Assembly (NCBI RefSeq): GCF_000424985.1
Contig: NZ_AUKX01000012.1
Coordinates: 48,443-112,442, forward strand
From: Arenibacter latericius DSM 15913
Lineage (GTDB): Bacteria > Bacteroidota > Bacteroidia > Flavobacteriales > Flavobacteriaceae
Direction: 5' to 3'
DNA: 64,000 nt
Below the pieces are notes generated by a model that was not told where the DNA came from, searched no databases, and was given only the letters and a program-made list of their open reading frames with translations. This document shows, piece after piece, positions 36,753 to 45,653 of this stretch (positions are counted from its first letter, which is position 1; each line of letters starts with the position of its first letter). The translations under genes were made by a program, and so were the position numbers.

Positions 36753-37814
36753 ATGACTGAGCACACAACAAGATTGAATGCTTTAATTAAGCTGGGCAAT
36801 TTTTTTAAGGAATACTACGAATATGCTAAAAATAGTCCCAAAATAGACCATAATTCTAATCCGTGGTTTAATGCATTTGATGATGCAATTACCCTTGCCG
36901 GACATAAGAATGGGTGGTTTACACCAGAAAATATTCTTTTTAGTATAAACACTTGGGGAGAATTATTAGAGGAAGAAAAATTAAATAACTGGTTATCCCA
37001 CTACCAAATTGGAAATAACCCTCCAAAATCTGTGGCAGTTGTAATGGCTGGAAACATACCTTTGGTAGGGTTTCACGACTTTTTAAGTACACTTATCACC
37101 GGAAATAATATAATTGTAAAGCTCTCTTCTAATGACAAGGTGTTGTTACCTTTTATCTCTAGTTATTTAATAGAAATTGAACCGAGTTTTAAAGACGCAA
37201 TCTTCTTTGCAGATGGGAAGCTAGAAAATTTTGATGCCGTTATCGCTACCGGAAGTGATAATACCGCTCGTTACTTTGAACATTATTTCAGTAAAAAGCC
37301 TAACATAATTCGCAAAAACCGAAATTCTGTCGCCGTTCTTACCGGACGTGAAACTCAACCACAACTCCAGGCTCTAGGAGAGGACGTTTTCAGGTATTAT
37401 GGACTTGGGTGTAGAAGTGTTTCAAAACTATTTGTCCCTAAAGATTATGATTTCGATCTATTTTTTAAGGCAATCTACCCTTATCACAATATTGTAGATC
37501 ATGCTAAGTATGCCAATAATTACGATTATAATAAAGCAGTATATTTAATGAGCTTATTCCCAATTTTAGAAAATGGTTTTCTAATGTTAAAGGAAGATAC
37601 AAGCTACTCCTCCCCTATAGCAACATTATTCTATGAGACCTATGACTCTCTAGAAACGCTAAAAGGAAACTTAGAAAAAGAAAGTGACAAGTTACAGTGC
37701 ATAGTTGCAGATGGATTTACTACCGCTGAAATTCCTTTTGGACAAACGCAAAAACCCTCTTTAACTGACTATGCGGATAATATGGACACTATAGAATTCC
37801 TATTGAATTTATAA
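36753..37814 (+). CDS. Acyl-CoA reductase (LuxC-like)
   Basis: A 353-residue protein of the LuxC/acyl-CoA reductase family in the aldehyde dehydrogenase superfamily. Visible are AVVMAGNIPLVGFHDF near the nucleotide site, IVKLSSNDKVLLPF, FDAVIATGSDNTARYFEHYF and the Cys-containing YYGLGCRSVSKLFVPK, whose Cys fits the catalytic nucleophile. It would reduce an acyl-CoA or acyl thioester to an aldehyde; the in vivo substrate is unknown. It precedes serC by 108 bp. Confidence 0.85.
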   Translation: MTEHTTRLNALIKLGNFFKEYYEYAKNSPKIDHNSNPWFNAFDDAITLAGHKNGWFTPENILFSINTWGELLEEEKLNNWLSHYQIGNNPPKSVAVVMAGNIPLVGFHDFLSTLITGNNIIVKLSSNDKVLLPFISSYLIEIEPSFKDAIFFADGKLENFDAVIATGSDNTARYFEHYFSKKPNIIRKNRNSVAVLTGRETQPQLQALGEDVFRYYGLGCRSVSKLFVPKDYDFDLFFKAIYPYHNIVDHAKYANNYDYNKAVYLMSLFPILENGFLMLKEDTSYSSPIATLFYETYDSLETLKGNLEKESDKLQCIVADGFTTAEIPFGQTQKPSLTDYADNMDTIEFLLNL

Positions 37815-37922
37815 TAGAAGATTTTCACAAAACTATAGTGTGCGTTTAAAATATTTATGACCTTTAAACGCCCATGAATTTTAAAGGGCTAATTACAATT
37901 GTAGAATAGTAAAATAAAGAAA

Positions 37923-38987
37923 ATGAAAAAACATAATTTTAGTGCCGGACCTTGCATCCTTCCTCAGGAAGTAATGAAAAAAGCATCAGAAGCAGTTCTA
38001 GATTTTAATGGTTTAGGACTGTCTTTAATAGAAATCTCCCATAGAAGTAAGGATTTTGTAGAAGTAATGGAAAAGGCTAGGTCTTTAGCTTTAGAGCTTT
38101 TAAACCTACAAGACAAAGGCTATAAAGCTTTATTTCTACAAGGTGGTGCCAGTATGGAGTTTTTAATGGTGGCTTATAACTTATTAGAGAAAAAAGCAGG
38201 CTATTTAAATACAGGTACATGGGCAGGGAAAGCCATTAAAGAAGCTAAGATTTTTGGTGAAGTTATTGAAGTTGGCTCCTCCAAGGATAAAGACTTTAAT
38301 TACATTCCTAAAGGGTATAATATCTCAACGGATTTAGATTACCTACACCTTACCTCGAATAACACTATTTTTGGAACCCAAATAAAAGAATTCCCTAAAA
38401 CCACATGTCCATTAGTCTGTGACATGAGCTCTGATATTTTCTCCAGACAGCTTGATTTCTCACAGTTCGATTTAATCTATGCTGGAGCACAAAAAAACAT
38501 GGGGCCAGCAGGAACAACACTTCTAATTATTAAAGAAGACATTTTAGGTAAGGTTTCTAGAGCGATTCCGTCTATGTTAAATTACAAGGTACACATAGAA
38601 AAAGACAGTATGTTTAACACACCAGCGGTATTTCCGGTATATGTTTCTATGCTTACCCTTGAATGGTTGAAAAACCTAGGAGGAATTGCTGCTATAGAAG
38701 AGGTGAATGAGAAGAAAGCTCGACTCCTTTACTCAGAAATCGACTTAAATCCACTTTTCCGCGGTTATGCTGCCAAGGAAGACCGCTCTTTAATGAACGC
38801 CACTTTCAATTTAACAGAGGAAAAACTTAAAGGTGTTTTTGATGAGATGTGTAAAGAAGCCGGAATCAATGGTATTAACGGTCATAGATCTATAGGGGGT
38901 TATAGAGCATCTATGTACAATGCATTATCCTTAGATAGCGTTGGTACTCTTGTAGATGTAATGAGTGAACTAGAGAGAAAAGGGTAA
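37923..38987 (+). CDS. serC: Phosphoserine aminotransferase
   Basis: A 354-residue class V PLP aminotransferase. It begins KKHNFSAGPCILPQEV, has LFLQGGASMEF, and the PLP lysine in YAGAQKNMGPAGTTLLII. It ends with GINGINGHRSIGGYRAS, the substrate-binding region. It makes 3-phosphoserine from 3-phosphohydroxypyruvate. serA follows 106 bp downstream, so the serine pathway is grouped here. Confidence 0.97.
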   Translation: MKKHNFSAGPCILPQEVMKKASEAVLDFNGLGLSLIEISHRSKDFVEVMEKARSLALELLNLQDKGYKALFLQGGASMEFLMVAYNLLEKKAGYLNTGTWAGKAIKEAKIFGEVIEVGSSKDKDFNYIPKGYNISTDLDYLHLTSNNTIFGTQIKEFPKTTCPLVCDMSSDIFSRQLDFSQFDLIYAGAQKNMGPAGTTLLIIKEDILGKVSRAIPSMLNYKVHIEKDSMFNTPAVFPVYVSMLTLEWLKNLGGIAAIEEVNEKKARLLYSEIDLNPLFRGYAAKEDRSLMNATFNLTEEKLKGVFDEMCKEAGINGINGHRSIGGYRASMYNALSLDSVGTLVDVMSELERKG

Positions 38988-39093
38988 TTCTATTTCTTTT
39001 ATATCACATTAAGAAGGAATTAAACAGTTACAAAAACACAGGTTATTTTAGCCTCTCCCTAAGTTAGAGAGAAAGAACAAGAATAGGAAAGAA

Positions 39094-40044
39094 ATGAAAG
39101 TATTAGCAAACGACGGAATATCAGAAAGCGGTAAAAAAGAACTAGAAAAAGCTGGTTTTGAAGTGTTATCTATTCGGGTAGCACAGGAACAGCTTATTCC
39201 CTATATCAATGATAATAAGGTTACCGTTCTTCTAGTGAGGAGTGCAACGCAAGTAACTAAAGAGTTAATAGATAAGTGCCCCAGTTTAAAGATTATAGGG
39301 CGTGGCGGAGTAGGAATGGATAATATTGAGGTAAGCTATGCAAAATCTAAAGGATTACATGTAATTAACACCCCATCTGCATCCTCCTCTTCTGTTGCGG
39401 AGCTTGTTTTTGCTCATTTGTTCAGTGGAGTTCGTTTTTTACATGATGCCAATAGAAATATGCCTTTGGAAGGGGATAGCAATTTCAGTAAATTAAAAAA
39501 AGCATATTCCAACGGTATCGAACTACGTAATAAAACCTTAGGGATTATTGGTTTTGGGAGAATAGGTAGGGAAACAGCAAAAATCGCTCTAGGGTTAGGA
39601 ATGAGGGTTTTGTTTGTAGATCCTAAATTAAAAGAAGCAACGGTCACCATACCCTTTTTTGACGGTAGATCTATATCTTTTGATCTCGAGGGAACTACAT
39701 TTGAACAATTACTTAGAGAATCTGACTTTATAAGTCTACATGTTCCTGCTCAAAAATCATATCTCATTGGTGAAAAAGAGTTCGCAATGATGAAAGACGG
39801 AGTAGGAATCGTTAATGCCGCCCGAGGAGGTGTATTAGACGAAGTTGCTCTAGTAAACGCTTTGGAATCCCGTAAGGTTTCTTTTGCTGGTTTAGATGTT
39901 TTTGAGTCCGAGCCCATGCCAGAGATTAGAGTATTAATGCATCCCGATATTTCTTTAACGCCACATATTGGTGCTGCCACCTCAGAGGCACAAGACCGAA
40001 TAGGACAAGAATTAGCAACCCAAATAATTGCGCTATACAATTAA
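39094..40044 (+). CDS. serA: D-3-phosphoglycerate dehydrogenase (short form, no ACT domain)
   Basis: A 316-residue D-2-hydroxyacid dehydrogenase. The substrate-binding GRGGVGMDNIE, the NAD-binding GIIGFGRIGRETAKIALGLGM, the catalytic Arg in NAARGGVLDE and the catalytic His in LTPHIGAATSEAQ are present. It lacks the C-terminal ACT or ASB regulatory domains, so serine feedback by that route is not expected. The pairing with serC supports phosphoglycerate as substrate. Confidence 0.92.
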   Translation: MKVLANDGISESGKKELEKAGFEVLSIRVAQEQLIPYINDNKVTVLLVRSATQVTKELIDKCPSLKIIGRGGVGMDNIEVSYAKSKGLHVINTPSASSSSVAELVFAHLFSGVRFLHDANRNMPLEGDSNFSKLKKAYSNGIELRNKTLGIIGFGRIGRETAKIALGLGMRVLFVDPKLKEATVTIPFFDGRSISFDLEGTTFEQLLRESDFISLHVPAQKSYLIGEKEFAMMKDGVGIVNAARGGVLDEVALVNALESRKVSFAGLDVFESEPMPEIRVLMHPDISLTPHIGAATSEAQDRIGQELATQIIALYN

Positions 40045-40183
40045 ACACCTTTCATATAATATTAATACATAATGATTTGTTTAGATGATGAGGCCTTTAT
40101 AGTTTAACGTAACCTTACATCTATGCAGTATTTTTTTGTAACTTGGACTACCAATATTAATAAACAGAATAAAAAATCATAAT

Positions 40184-40819
40184 ATGTCAGGATTATTAGA
40201 TCTATTAAATGGCCCAATGGGCAAGCAACTAATTAGTGGTGTTGCTAGTCAAACCGGGCAACCAGAAAATAAAACTGCCGATGTTTTAAGTATGGCAATG
40301 CCACTACTTTTGGGCGGTATGAAAAAGAACGCATCCTCTCCACAGGGTGCAGCAGGATTACTAAGTGCCTTATCTTCTAACAAGCACGATGGAAGCTTGT
40401 TAAATAATTTAGGTGGACTTTTTAGTGGCGGGGTAGATGATTCCGTAATCAAAGATGGTGAAGGAATCCTTAGTCACGTATTTGGTGGAAAACAAACAGC
40501 TGTAGAAACTGCCTTAAGTCAGAAATCTGGTTTAGACGCCGGATCTGTAGCGCAAATCTTAAAGATTGCTGCGCCCTTAGTAATGTCTTACCTAGGGAAG
40601 CAAAAATCGCAAAGCAATATTAATGATGCTGGAGATTTAAACAGCTTATTAGGAGGCATGTTAGGCGGACAACCAGAACAGAACCAAAGCTTAATAACAT
40701 CTTTATTAGATGCTGATGGTGATGGTAGTATTTTAGACGATGTTGCCGGTATGGTAATGGGTGGCAACAAAAAGAAAGGCGGACTTGGCGGAATGCTAGG
40801 CGGACTTTTCGGGAAATAA
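40184..40819 (+). CDS. DUF937 (YidB-like) protein
   Basis: A 211-residue Gly-, Leu- and Ser-rich protein. It opens MSGLLDLLNGPMGKQLISG and contains repeated helical segments with short glycine turns (GGLFSGGVDD, FGGKQTAVETALSQKSGLD) as in DUF937/YidB proteins. A calcium-binding-like loop DADGDGSILDD appears near residue 180. The function is unknown. It ends in a Gly-rich basic tail. A terminator follows at 40843. Confidence 0.88.
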   Translation: MSGLLDLLNGPMGKQLISGVASQTGQPENKTADVLSMAMPLLLGGMKKNASSPQGAAGLLSALSSNKHDGSLLNNLGGLFSGGVDDSVIKDGEGILSHVFGGKQTAVETALSQKSGLDAGSVAQILKIAAPLVMSYLGKQKSQSNINDAGDLNSLLGGMLGGQPEQNQSLITSLLDADGDGSILDDVAGMVMGGNKKKGGLGGMLGGLFGK

Positions 40820-40842
40820 AAAGATTTACATATTTTTTAAGG

Positions 40843-40872
40843 AAAGCCATTTGTGAAGACAAATGGCTTTTT
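40843..40872 (+). terminator. Terminator after the DUF937 gene
   Basis: Perfect 12-bp arms AAAGCCATTTGT / ACAAATGGCTTT with a 4-nt loop, then TTG. It overlaps the upstream in-frame ATG (40853) of the next gene and so supports the downstream start at 40886. Confidence 0.8.
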
Positions 40873-40885
40873 GTATCTTAATACT

Positions 40886-41344
40886 ATGAGAAATATCCAT
40901 ATATTTATTCTATTATCCATTCTCATGTTCTCCTTTTCCATAATTGGATGCGGAGGCACTAAACAAGCTATTGCCGTATCTGAAGAGGAAAAAATGGCCT
41001 TTGCGAAAACTGAAGGAGATACTATTTCTATAGTAAATGAAGAAGTAGAGTATGGAATTATAATTATTGAACCTGGATTCGATTTTTGGTTACAAAGTGT
41101 AGCCAAACCAGAAGGGTATCACTCACAATCTTACCTAGAGAATAGAAATCAGATTTATGTAAGCGAATGGAATATGAGGGTATCCCAACCTTTAAGATAT
41201 AACCCTAACCTTTACGAAATGCATATTGATTATAGCCCCCATATTGATTACGGCTATGAAGTAAACTATAAACTGTATTACTACTTTATATATTTTCAGA
41301 GGAAATATAATCAGCGGCTAGGGCCCTTTGTTCCCCGCATTTAA
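40886..41344 (+). CDS. DUF6146 family lipoprotein
   Basis: A 152-residue protein with a hydrophobic signal sequence and lipobox FSIIGC (Cys about residue 22). The mature part contains YGIIIIEPGFDFWLQS, NRNQIYVSEWN and NPNLYEMHIDYSP, typical of DUF6146. An earlier in-frame ATG at 40853 lies inside the preceding terminator hairpin and would bury the signal peptide, so 40886 is preferred. The function is unknown; outer-membrane location is inferred. Confidence 0.85.
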   Translation: MRNIHIFILLSILMFSFSIIGCGGTKQAIAVSEEEKMAFAKTEGDTISIVNEEVEYGIIIIEPGFDFWLQSVAKPEGYHSQSYLENRNQIYVSEWNMRVSQPLRYNPNLYEMHIDYSPHIDYGYEVNYKLYYYFIYFQRKYNQRLGPFVPRI

Positions 41345-41349
41345 AAACT

Positions 41350-41357
41350 TATATTTG
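41350..41357 (+). promoter_or_regulatory. Promoter -7 element of the DUF6787 gene
   Basis: TATATTTG, an exact TAnnTTTG match, 19 nt upstream of the ATG at 41377. Confidence 0.55.
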
Positions 41358-41376
41358 CCATCGATTATTGTAATGT

Positions 41377-41697
41377 ATGAAGAAGTTAAAAGAACGATGG
41401 GGAGTTTCCTCTAATTTTCAATTGGCCATAATCTTTGTGGTTTTTTCTATTACTGGCTCCTCTGCGGTTTTTATAGCAAAGCCATTCCTTAATTTTATAG
41501 GATTACATCGCGATAGTTTTTCTCCAGATTTTATATGGGGAGGTCTTATCTATCTTCTTTTTAGAATATTATTGATCTTTCCTTTCTACCAAATACTCTT
41601 GGTGGTCTATGGTTGGCTATTTGGTCAGTTTAAATTTTTCTGGGAATTTGAGAAAAAGATGCTAAGCCGAATGGGATTGGGCTTCATTTTTAAATAA
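41377..41697 (+). CDS. DUF6787 family membrane protein
   Basis: A 106-residue protein with two hydrophobic segments (about residues 15-40 and 52-78) joined by a short loop. It opens MKKLKERWGVSSNFQLAII and ends in FWEFEKKMLSRMGLGFIFK, both typical of this small Bacteroidetes family. The function is unknown. It follows the DUF6146 gene, an association that I recall from other flavobacteria. Confidence 0.8.
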   Translation: MKKLKERWGVSSNFQLAIIFVVFSITGSSAVFIAKPFLNFIGLHRDSFSPDFIWGGLIYLLFRILLIFPFYQILLVVYGWLFGQFKFFWEFEKKMLSRMGLGFIFK

Positions 41698-41736
41698 ATT
41701 ATACTTTTCTTAACACCCCTTGTCCATGTATAAGGA

Positions 41737-41744
41737 TAGATTTG
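41737..41744 (+). promoter_or_regulatory. Promoter -7 element directly before a GTG-start gene
   Basis: TAGATTTG, an exact TAnnTTTG match, only 4 nt upstream of the GTG at 41749. Confidence 0.5.
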
Positions 41745-41748
41745 AATT

Positions 41749-42078
41749 GTGATATCTTTTCGAGAACATATCTTGCCTCTACTATCCATCCTAATGGTGG
41801 CCTTATTTGCGTTGCCTGGTGGTTTAAAAGCTAAGCACGCCATCTTAGAACACCACACTTTTGTCTGTAAAGAAAAGGGCAAATTACATGTACACGAAGT
41901 TGAATTGGAATGTGAATTTCATAAATTCAATATTTCACACTTTGTTTTTCCAGAATTTTCAGGGATAGATGACCCTATCTGGACAGTAAGTAAGATAAAA
42001 ATAGTTGATTACTACCAGTTCTTAAGTAAATATCAGGATTTACACTTCTCCCTAAGGGGACCTCCTTCTTTAATATAA
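41749..42078 (+). CDS. Small secreted His/Cys-rich protein upstream of a TonB receptor
   Basis: A 109-residue protein with a hydrophobic N-terminal segment (about residues 9-25, signal peptide or anchor). The segment after it holds spaced metal-type ligands: EHHTFVCKEKGKLHVHEVE, then ECEFHKF. No known domain. The only upstream start is GTG at 41749, because the frame closes two codons earlier; Met16 is an alternative. Small proteins of this kind are found before TonB receptors in flavobacteria; with the His-rich receptor downstream, metal binding is inferred, not shown. Confidence 0.65.
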   Translation: MISFREHILPLLSILMVALFALPGGLKAKHAILEHHTFVCKEKGKLHVHEVELECEFHKFNISHFVFPEFSGIDDPIWTVSKIKIVDYYQFLSKYQDLHFSLRGPPSLI

Positions 42079-42467
42079 TAGGCTTTTCAAAAAGAACTAA
42101 GCTAAACTTTGCATAGGATATCCGTATCAGAAGTTTTCTTTATGGAATAATTACCTTCTATAATACTCATATCTAAATACGCTATTCTATTTTAAAGGCT
42201 AGTCGCTTCGAAATGCCTTAAAACCACCATAGCTCAGATGTTATTATTTATGAAAACTATTTTTGATAAACTCTATTTCACCAGTTTATTAAAGCTAGTT
42301 TTCTATAGATAAGCTTGAGCATTTTAATAAAATTAGAATTAAAACATATAAACTTAAAGGGAGCATTTATAGATTTTAAGATGACCCATCAAAAGAATAA
42401 GCTTTAGATCAATCTTATTCTTAATTCATTATAAATGACTACCCTATAATCATAACTATTTCTACAA
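42079..42467. other. Intergenic region upstream of the metal-type TonB receptor (389 bp)
   Basis: A+T-rich, without a convincing gene. It holds a 9-bp perfect inverted repeat close to the receptor start (42393-42422). A 20-codon frame at 42250-42312 is present but has no supporting signal. Confidence 0.6.
42393..42422. promoter_or_regulatory. Operator-like inverted repeat upstream of the TonB receptor
   Basis: AAGAATAAG (42393-42401) and CTTATTCTT (42414-42422) are perfect reverse complements with a 12-bp spacer, 45 bp before the receptor ATG. It lacks a T-run, so an operator is likelier than a terminator; the binding factor is unknown. Confidence 0.4.
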
Positions 42468-44732
42468 ATGAAAAAACTACTATTGTCGTTACTCTGTACT
42501 TTCGCGTTCTACTCCTCTACGGCCCAGAACTCCCTCATTGGAAAGATTACAGAGAAATCCACCGATCAACCCTTAGAGCAAGTTTCCATTTATTTTCCAG
42601 ACTTACAAAAAGGGGGTGTAACAAATGAAAATGGAGAATTTAAGATCAGCAATCTACCCCTTGGCACTTATAAAGTGGTAGCATCTTACATCGGCTTTCA
42701 AAGCTTTAGCCAAAATATTGCCATCCAAAAAGGGGAAAATAATTTAAATATAAATCTCGCTCCTAGTGCTATAGAAATGGATGAGGTTATTGTATCTACT
42801 CCTTTTCACAAATTACAGCGCGATAATGTAATGAAGGTAGAATACGCAAAGATAGCAGCCTTAAAATCTACAGGGGCACCTACTTTGGTAGAAGGCATTG
42901 GTAAAATACCTGGTGTAGATGTGGTTTCAACAGGTGTTGGTATAGGGAAACCCGTTATTAGGGGATTAACCTCTAACAGAGTGCTAGTTTATACTCAAGG
43001 CATACGATTGGAAAATCAGCAATTTGGAGCAGAACATGGTCTAGGTGTTAACGAAGCCGGAATAGAGAGCGTAGAAGTGATAAAAGGCCCCGCCTCCCTA
43101 CTCTATGGATCGGATGCCATGGGTGGTGTGTTGTATTTAAACCCAGAACGGTTCGCTAGCGCCAATTCCACCGAAGGCGATGTTAATCTGAGTTACAATA
43201 CTAATACTAGAGGTATATCTAGTAACGCAGGAATTCGGTCTTCCGGAAATAACCTCAGGTTTTTAGCGAGATTGGCCGCCGATAACCATATAGATTATAT
43301 TGGAGGAGATGGCAGAAGAGTAACCAATTCTAGATTTAACGAGAAAGACCTAAAAGTGGGCGTAGGATATCTAAATACAGTTTTTAACACCGAATTGCGA
43401 TACAACTACAACCAATCTAATCTAGGAATACCGGAATCTATTGGTGAGCAAACCACTTCTAGAACACCAGAATTGCCATATCAAGAAATAAATAACCATA
43501 TCTTAAGTTCTAAAACCAAAATCTTCTTTGAAAATTCTAGTTTAGATGTTACTCTAGGTTATGTAGGCAACTATAGAAAGGAATTTGAAGAACACCACCA
43601 TCATGAAGGTGAAGCCGATCATGGTGACGAAGAAGAAGAACATGAAGATGCTGCTTTGGACATGAAGCTTAATACATTTAGCTACAATGCTTTATACCAA
43701 TTTCCGATTTGGGAAAAATTTGAAACTGCCATAGGAGTACAAGGGATTTATCAATCCAACAAAAACTACGGGGAAGAAGCCTTAATTCCAGATGCAACAA
43801 CTCAAGATTTTGGTGTATTGGGGACTACTCATTATCATTTAAATGATAATAACGATTTTCAATTAGGAATACGTTTCGACCATAGAAGTATAGCTGGAAA
43901 CTCTTATGGAACTATGGGAGAAGAAGGGTATATTCCTGAAGTAAATCGAAGTTTTAATAGTTTTAACGGTGCATTTGGCTATAAAAATAACATTTCTGAA
44001 GCGTTTACTGGACGTTTTAATATAGCAACTGGTTTTAGAGCTCCTAATTTGGCAGAACTTACTTCCTACGGAGGCCATGCTGGGGCAAACAGATTTGAAA
44101 TTGGTAATGCAGATTTAAAAAATGAACAGAACATTCAATTGGACTTAGCTTTGGAATTTAAAAACGAGCACCTCGAATTTTATATAAATGGTTTCCACAA
44201 TAGCGTTAAAAACTATATCTTCATTTCTCCTGATGGGACCTTTATTAATGACAGGTCTGTTTATAGATACCTTCAGGATGACGCTACACTATACGGAGGA
44301 GAAATTGGCTTCCACTTACACCCCCATCCCTATGATTGGCTACATTTAGAAAGCAGCTATCAAACTGTATTTGGAGAATTAGATAATGGCGACTCATTAC
44401 CACTAATCCCTGCAAACAAACTTACTAATACCTTTAGAGTTGAATTTTTAAGTAATGATACCTGGTGGACGAAATCTAACGCCTATATCACACTAAATAA
44501 TATATTTAAACAAGGAAGGGTAAGCGAAAATGAAACCATATCACCAGCTTATTCACTATTGGATGCAGGCTTAAGCGGAGAGTTAACACTTATGAATAAA
44601 TCCATAAATGTTAATTTCAGTGTAAATAACATTTTAGACAAACAATACATTGATCACCTATCTCGATTAAAAACCGACGGCATATTTAATATGGGGAGAT
44701 TTTTTACCCTAGGAGCAACTATTCATCTTTAA
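42468..44732 (+). CDS. TonB-dependent receptor with His-rich loop, probable metal receptor
   Basis: A 754-residue receptor: signal peptide (cleavage after STAQ, about residue 20), a carboxypeptidase-regulatory-like domain (DQPLEQVSIYFPDLQKGGV), a plug (RGLTSNRVLVYTQGIRLENQ, GPASLLYGSDAMGGVLYL), and a barrel. Near residues 374-398 an extracellular loop reads EEHHHHEGEADHGDEEEEHE, like the His/Asp-rich loop of ZnuD-type zinc receptors. Zinc, or another divalent metal such as copper, is inferred. The small His/Cys protein lies upstream. Confidence 0.88.
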   Translation: MKKLLLSLLCTFAFYSSTAQNSLIGKITEKSTDQPLEQVSIYFPDLQKGGVTNENGEFKISNLPLGTYKVVASYIGFQSFSQNIAIQKGENNLNINLAPSAIEMDEVIVSTPFHKLQRDNVMKVEYAKIAALKSTGAPTLVEGIGKIPGVDVVSTGVGIGKPVIRGLTSNRVLVYTQGIRLENQQFGAEHGLGVNEAGIESVEVIKGPASLLYGSDAMGGVLYLNPERFASANSTEGDVNLSYNTNTRGISSNAGIRSSGNNLRFLARLAADNHIDYIGGDGRRVTNSRFNEKDLKVGVGYLNTVFNTELRYNYNQSNLGIPESIGEQTTSRTPELPYQEINNHILSSKTKIFFENSSLDVTLGYVGNYRKEFEEHHHHEGEADHGDEEEEHEDAALDMKLNTFSYNALYQFPIWEKFETAIGVQGIYQSNKNYGEEALIPDATTQDFGVLGTTHYHLNDNNDFQLGIRFDHRSIAGNSYGTMGEEGYIPEVNRSFNSFNGAFGYKNNISEAFTGRFNIATGFRAPNLAELTSYGGHAGANRFEIGNADLKNEQNIQLDLALEFKNEHLEFYINGFHNSVKNYIFISPDGTFINDRSVYRYLQDDATLYGGEIGFHLHPHPYDWLHLESSYQTVFGELDNGDSLPLIPANKLTNTFRVEFLSNDTWWTKSNAYITLNNIFKQGRVSENETISPAYSLLDAGLSGELTLMNKSINVNFSVNNILDKQYIDHLSRLKTDGIFNMGRFFTLGATIHL

Positions 44733-44754
44733 TAATTAAAGCATAAATTACTTT

Positions 44755-44782
44755 CTATGGCTTGGGTTTTCTCAAGCCATAG
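44755..44782. terminator. Hairpin between convergent genes, overlapping a stop codon
   Basis: Arms CTATGGCTTG / CAAGCCATAG with an 8-nt loop span the last nine codons and the stop of the sterol desaturase gene. Neither side has a strong T-run, so termination is uncertain. Confidence 0.45.
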
Positions 44783-45636
44783 ATTAATTGCTTAAAGAAT
44801 GACTTAGGAATCTCTTCGTCCCCTTCAAACCCTAGTTTAAGCTTTCCACTGTCTTCAGGAATGTAGTTAGTTTTAAAAATATAATCCCACAAACTAAGAC
44901 TTATCCCGTAGTTTATTCCATTTTTTCCATCGGGCAATTCATAGGCATGATGATATAAATGCATTACGGGATTATTTAAAACATATTTTAAGGGACCATA
45001 GGTTATTTTAATATTAGCATGGTTTAGATGACCAATGGTAATTGCAAAGAAATGAACCATATAAGCTTGTTCTGGCTCAAATCCGCCCAGAATCATCACT
45101 CCAAATGTTTTTAAAGGCTTATACAAGACATTTTCCATCCAATGAAACCGTAAGTGGGCAGCAAAACCCATCTCCTTAACGCTATGGTGTATTTGATGAA
45201 ATTTCCATAAAAAAGGATATTTATGCAGTAACAAATGGGTGTACCATTGCACAAAATCTAATACTATAAAAAAGATTAATAATTGCAGCCAATTGGGGTA
45301 AGGAGACAAGTCCAAAAGAGTTAAACTGCTCTGTTTTATTCCAAGATCTTGGAATAATAGCTCTAAGACCTTATAAAAACCGCTTATTACAATTGCGAAA
45401 ATGAAGAAGTTGAAAAACATATAAAATCCATCCAACCAAAAATCCTTTCTAAAAATAGACTGATTTTTTCTCCAAGGAAATACAATTTCCAACCCCCAAA
45501 CAACAAGGGAAATAACTATTAGACCCCAAAAATAATTTGTATACCATGGTACATCCAATATAATAGACCTCCACGTCCAATTTACCATCCCAAAAAAAGA
45601 GGAGGTAAATGCATCTAAATATTTTTCAAAAAACAT
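44755..45636 (-). CDS. Sterol desaturase family protein
   Basis: A 293-residue membrane protein with about four hydrophobic segments and di-iron histidine clusters HLLLHKYPFLWKFHQIHH, HLRFHWMEN and MHLYHHAYELPDG. It lies 17 bp downstream of the cytochrome of the sulfite dehydrogenase pair and is likely cotranscribed with it. A lipid is the expected substrate of the family; the link with sulfite oxidation is unexplained. It is a distant paralogue of the protein at 25817-26773. Confidence 0.88.
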   Translation of the reverse strand: MFFEKYLDAFTSSFFGMVNWTWRSIILDVPWYTNYFWGLIVISLVVWGLEIVFPWRKNQSIFRKDFWLDGFYMFFNFFIFAIVISGFYKVLELLFQDLGIKQSSLTLLDLSPYPNWLQLLIFFIVLDFVQWYTHLLLHKYPFLWKFHQIHHSVKEMGFAAHLRFHWMENVLYKPLKTFGVMILGGFEPEQAYMVHFFAITIGHLNHANIKITYGPLKYVLNNPVMHLYHHAYELPDGKNGINYGISLSLWDYIFKTNYIPEDSGKLKLGFEGDEEIPKSFFKQLIYGLRKPKP

Positions 45637-45653
45637 TTGCTTTTACTTAACAA

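Noticed and set aside
42250..42312. 20-codon frame starting MKTIFDKLYFTSLLK upstream of the TonB receptor
   Set aside because: Too short, no start signal, and no regulatory codon run or terminator that would make it a leader peptide.
43600..43660. Repetitive GAA/CAT-rich stretch in the TonB receptor
   Set aside because: It encodes the His/Glu-rich loop in frame and is not a separate repeat element.
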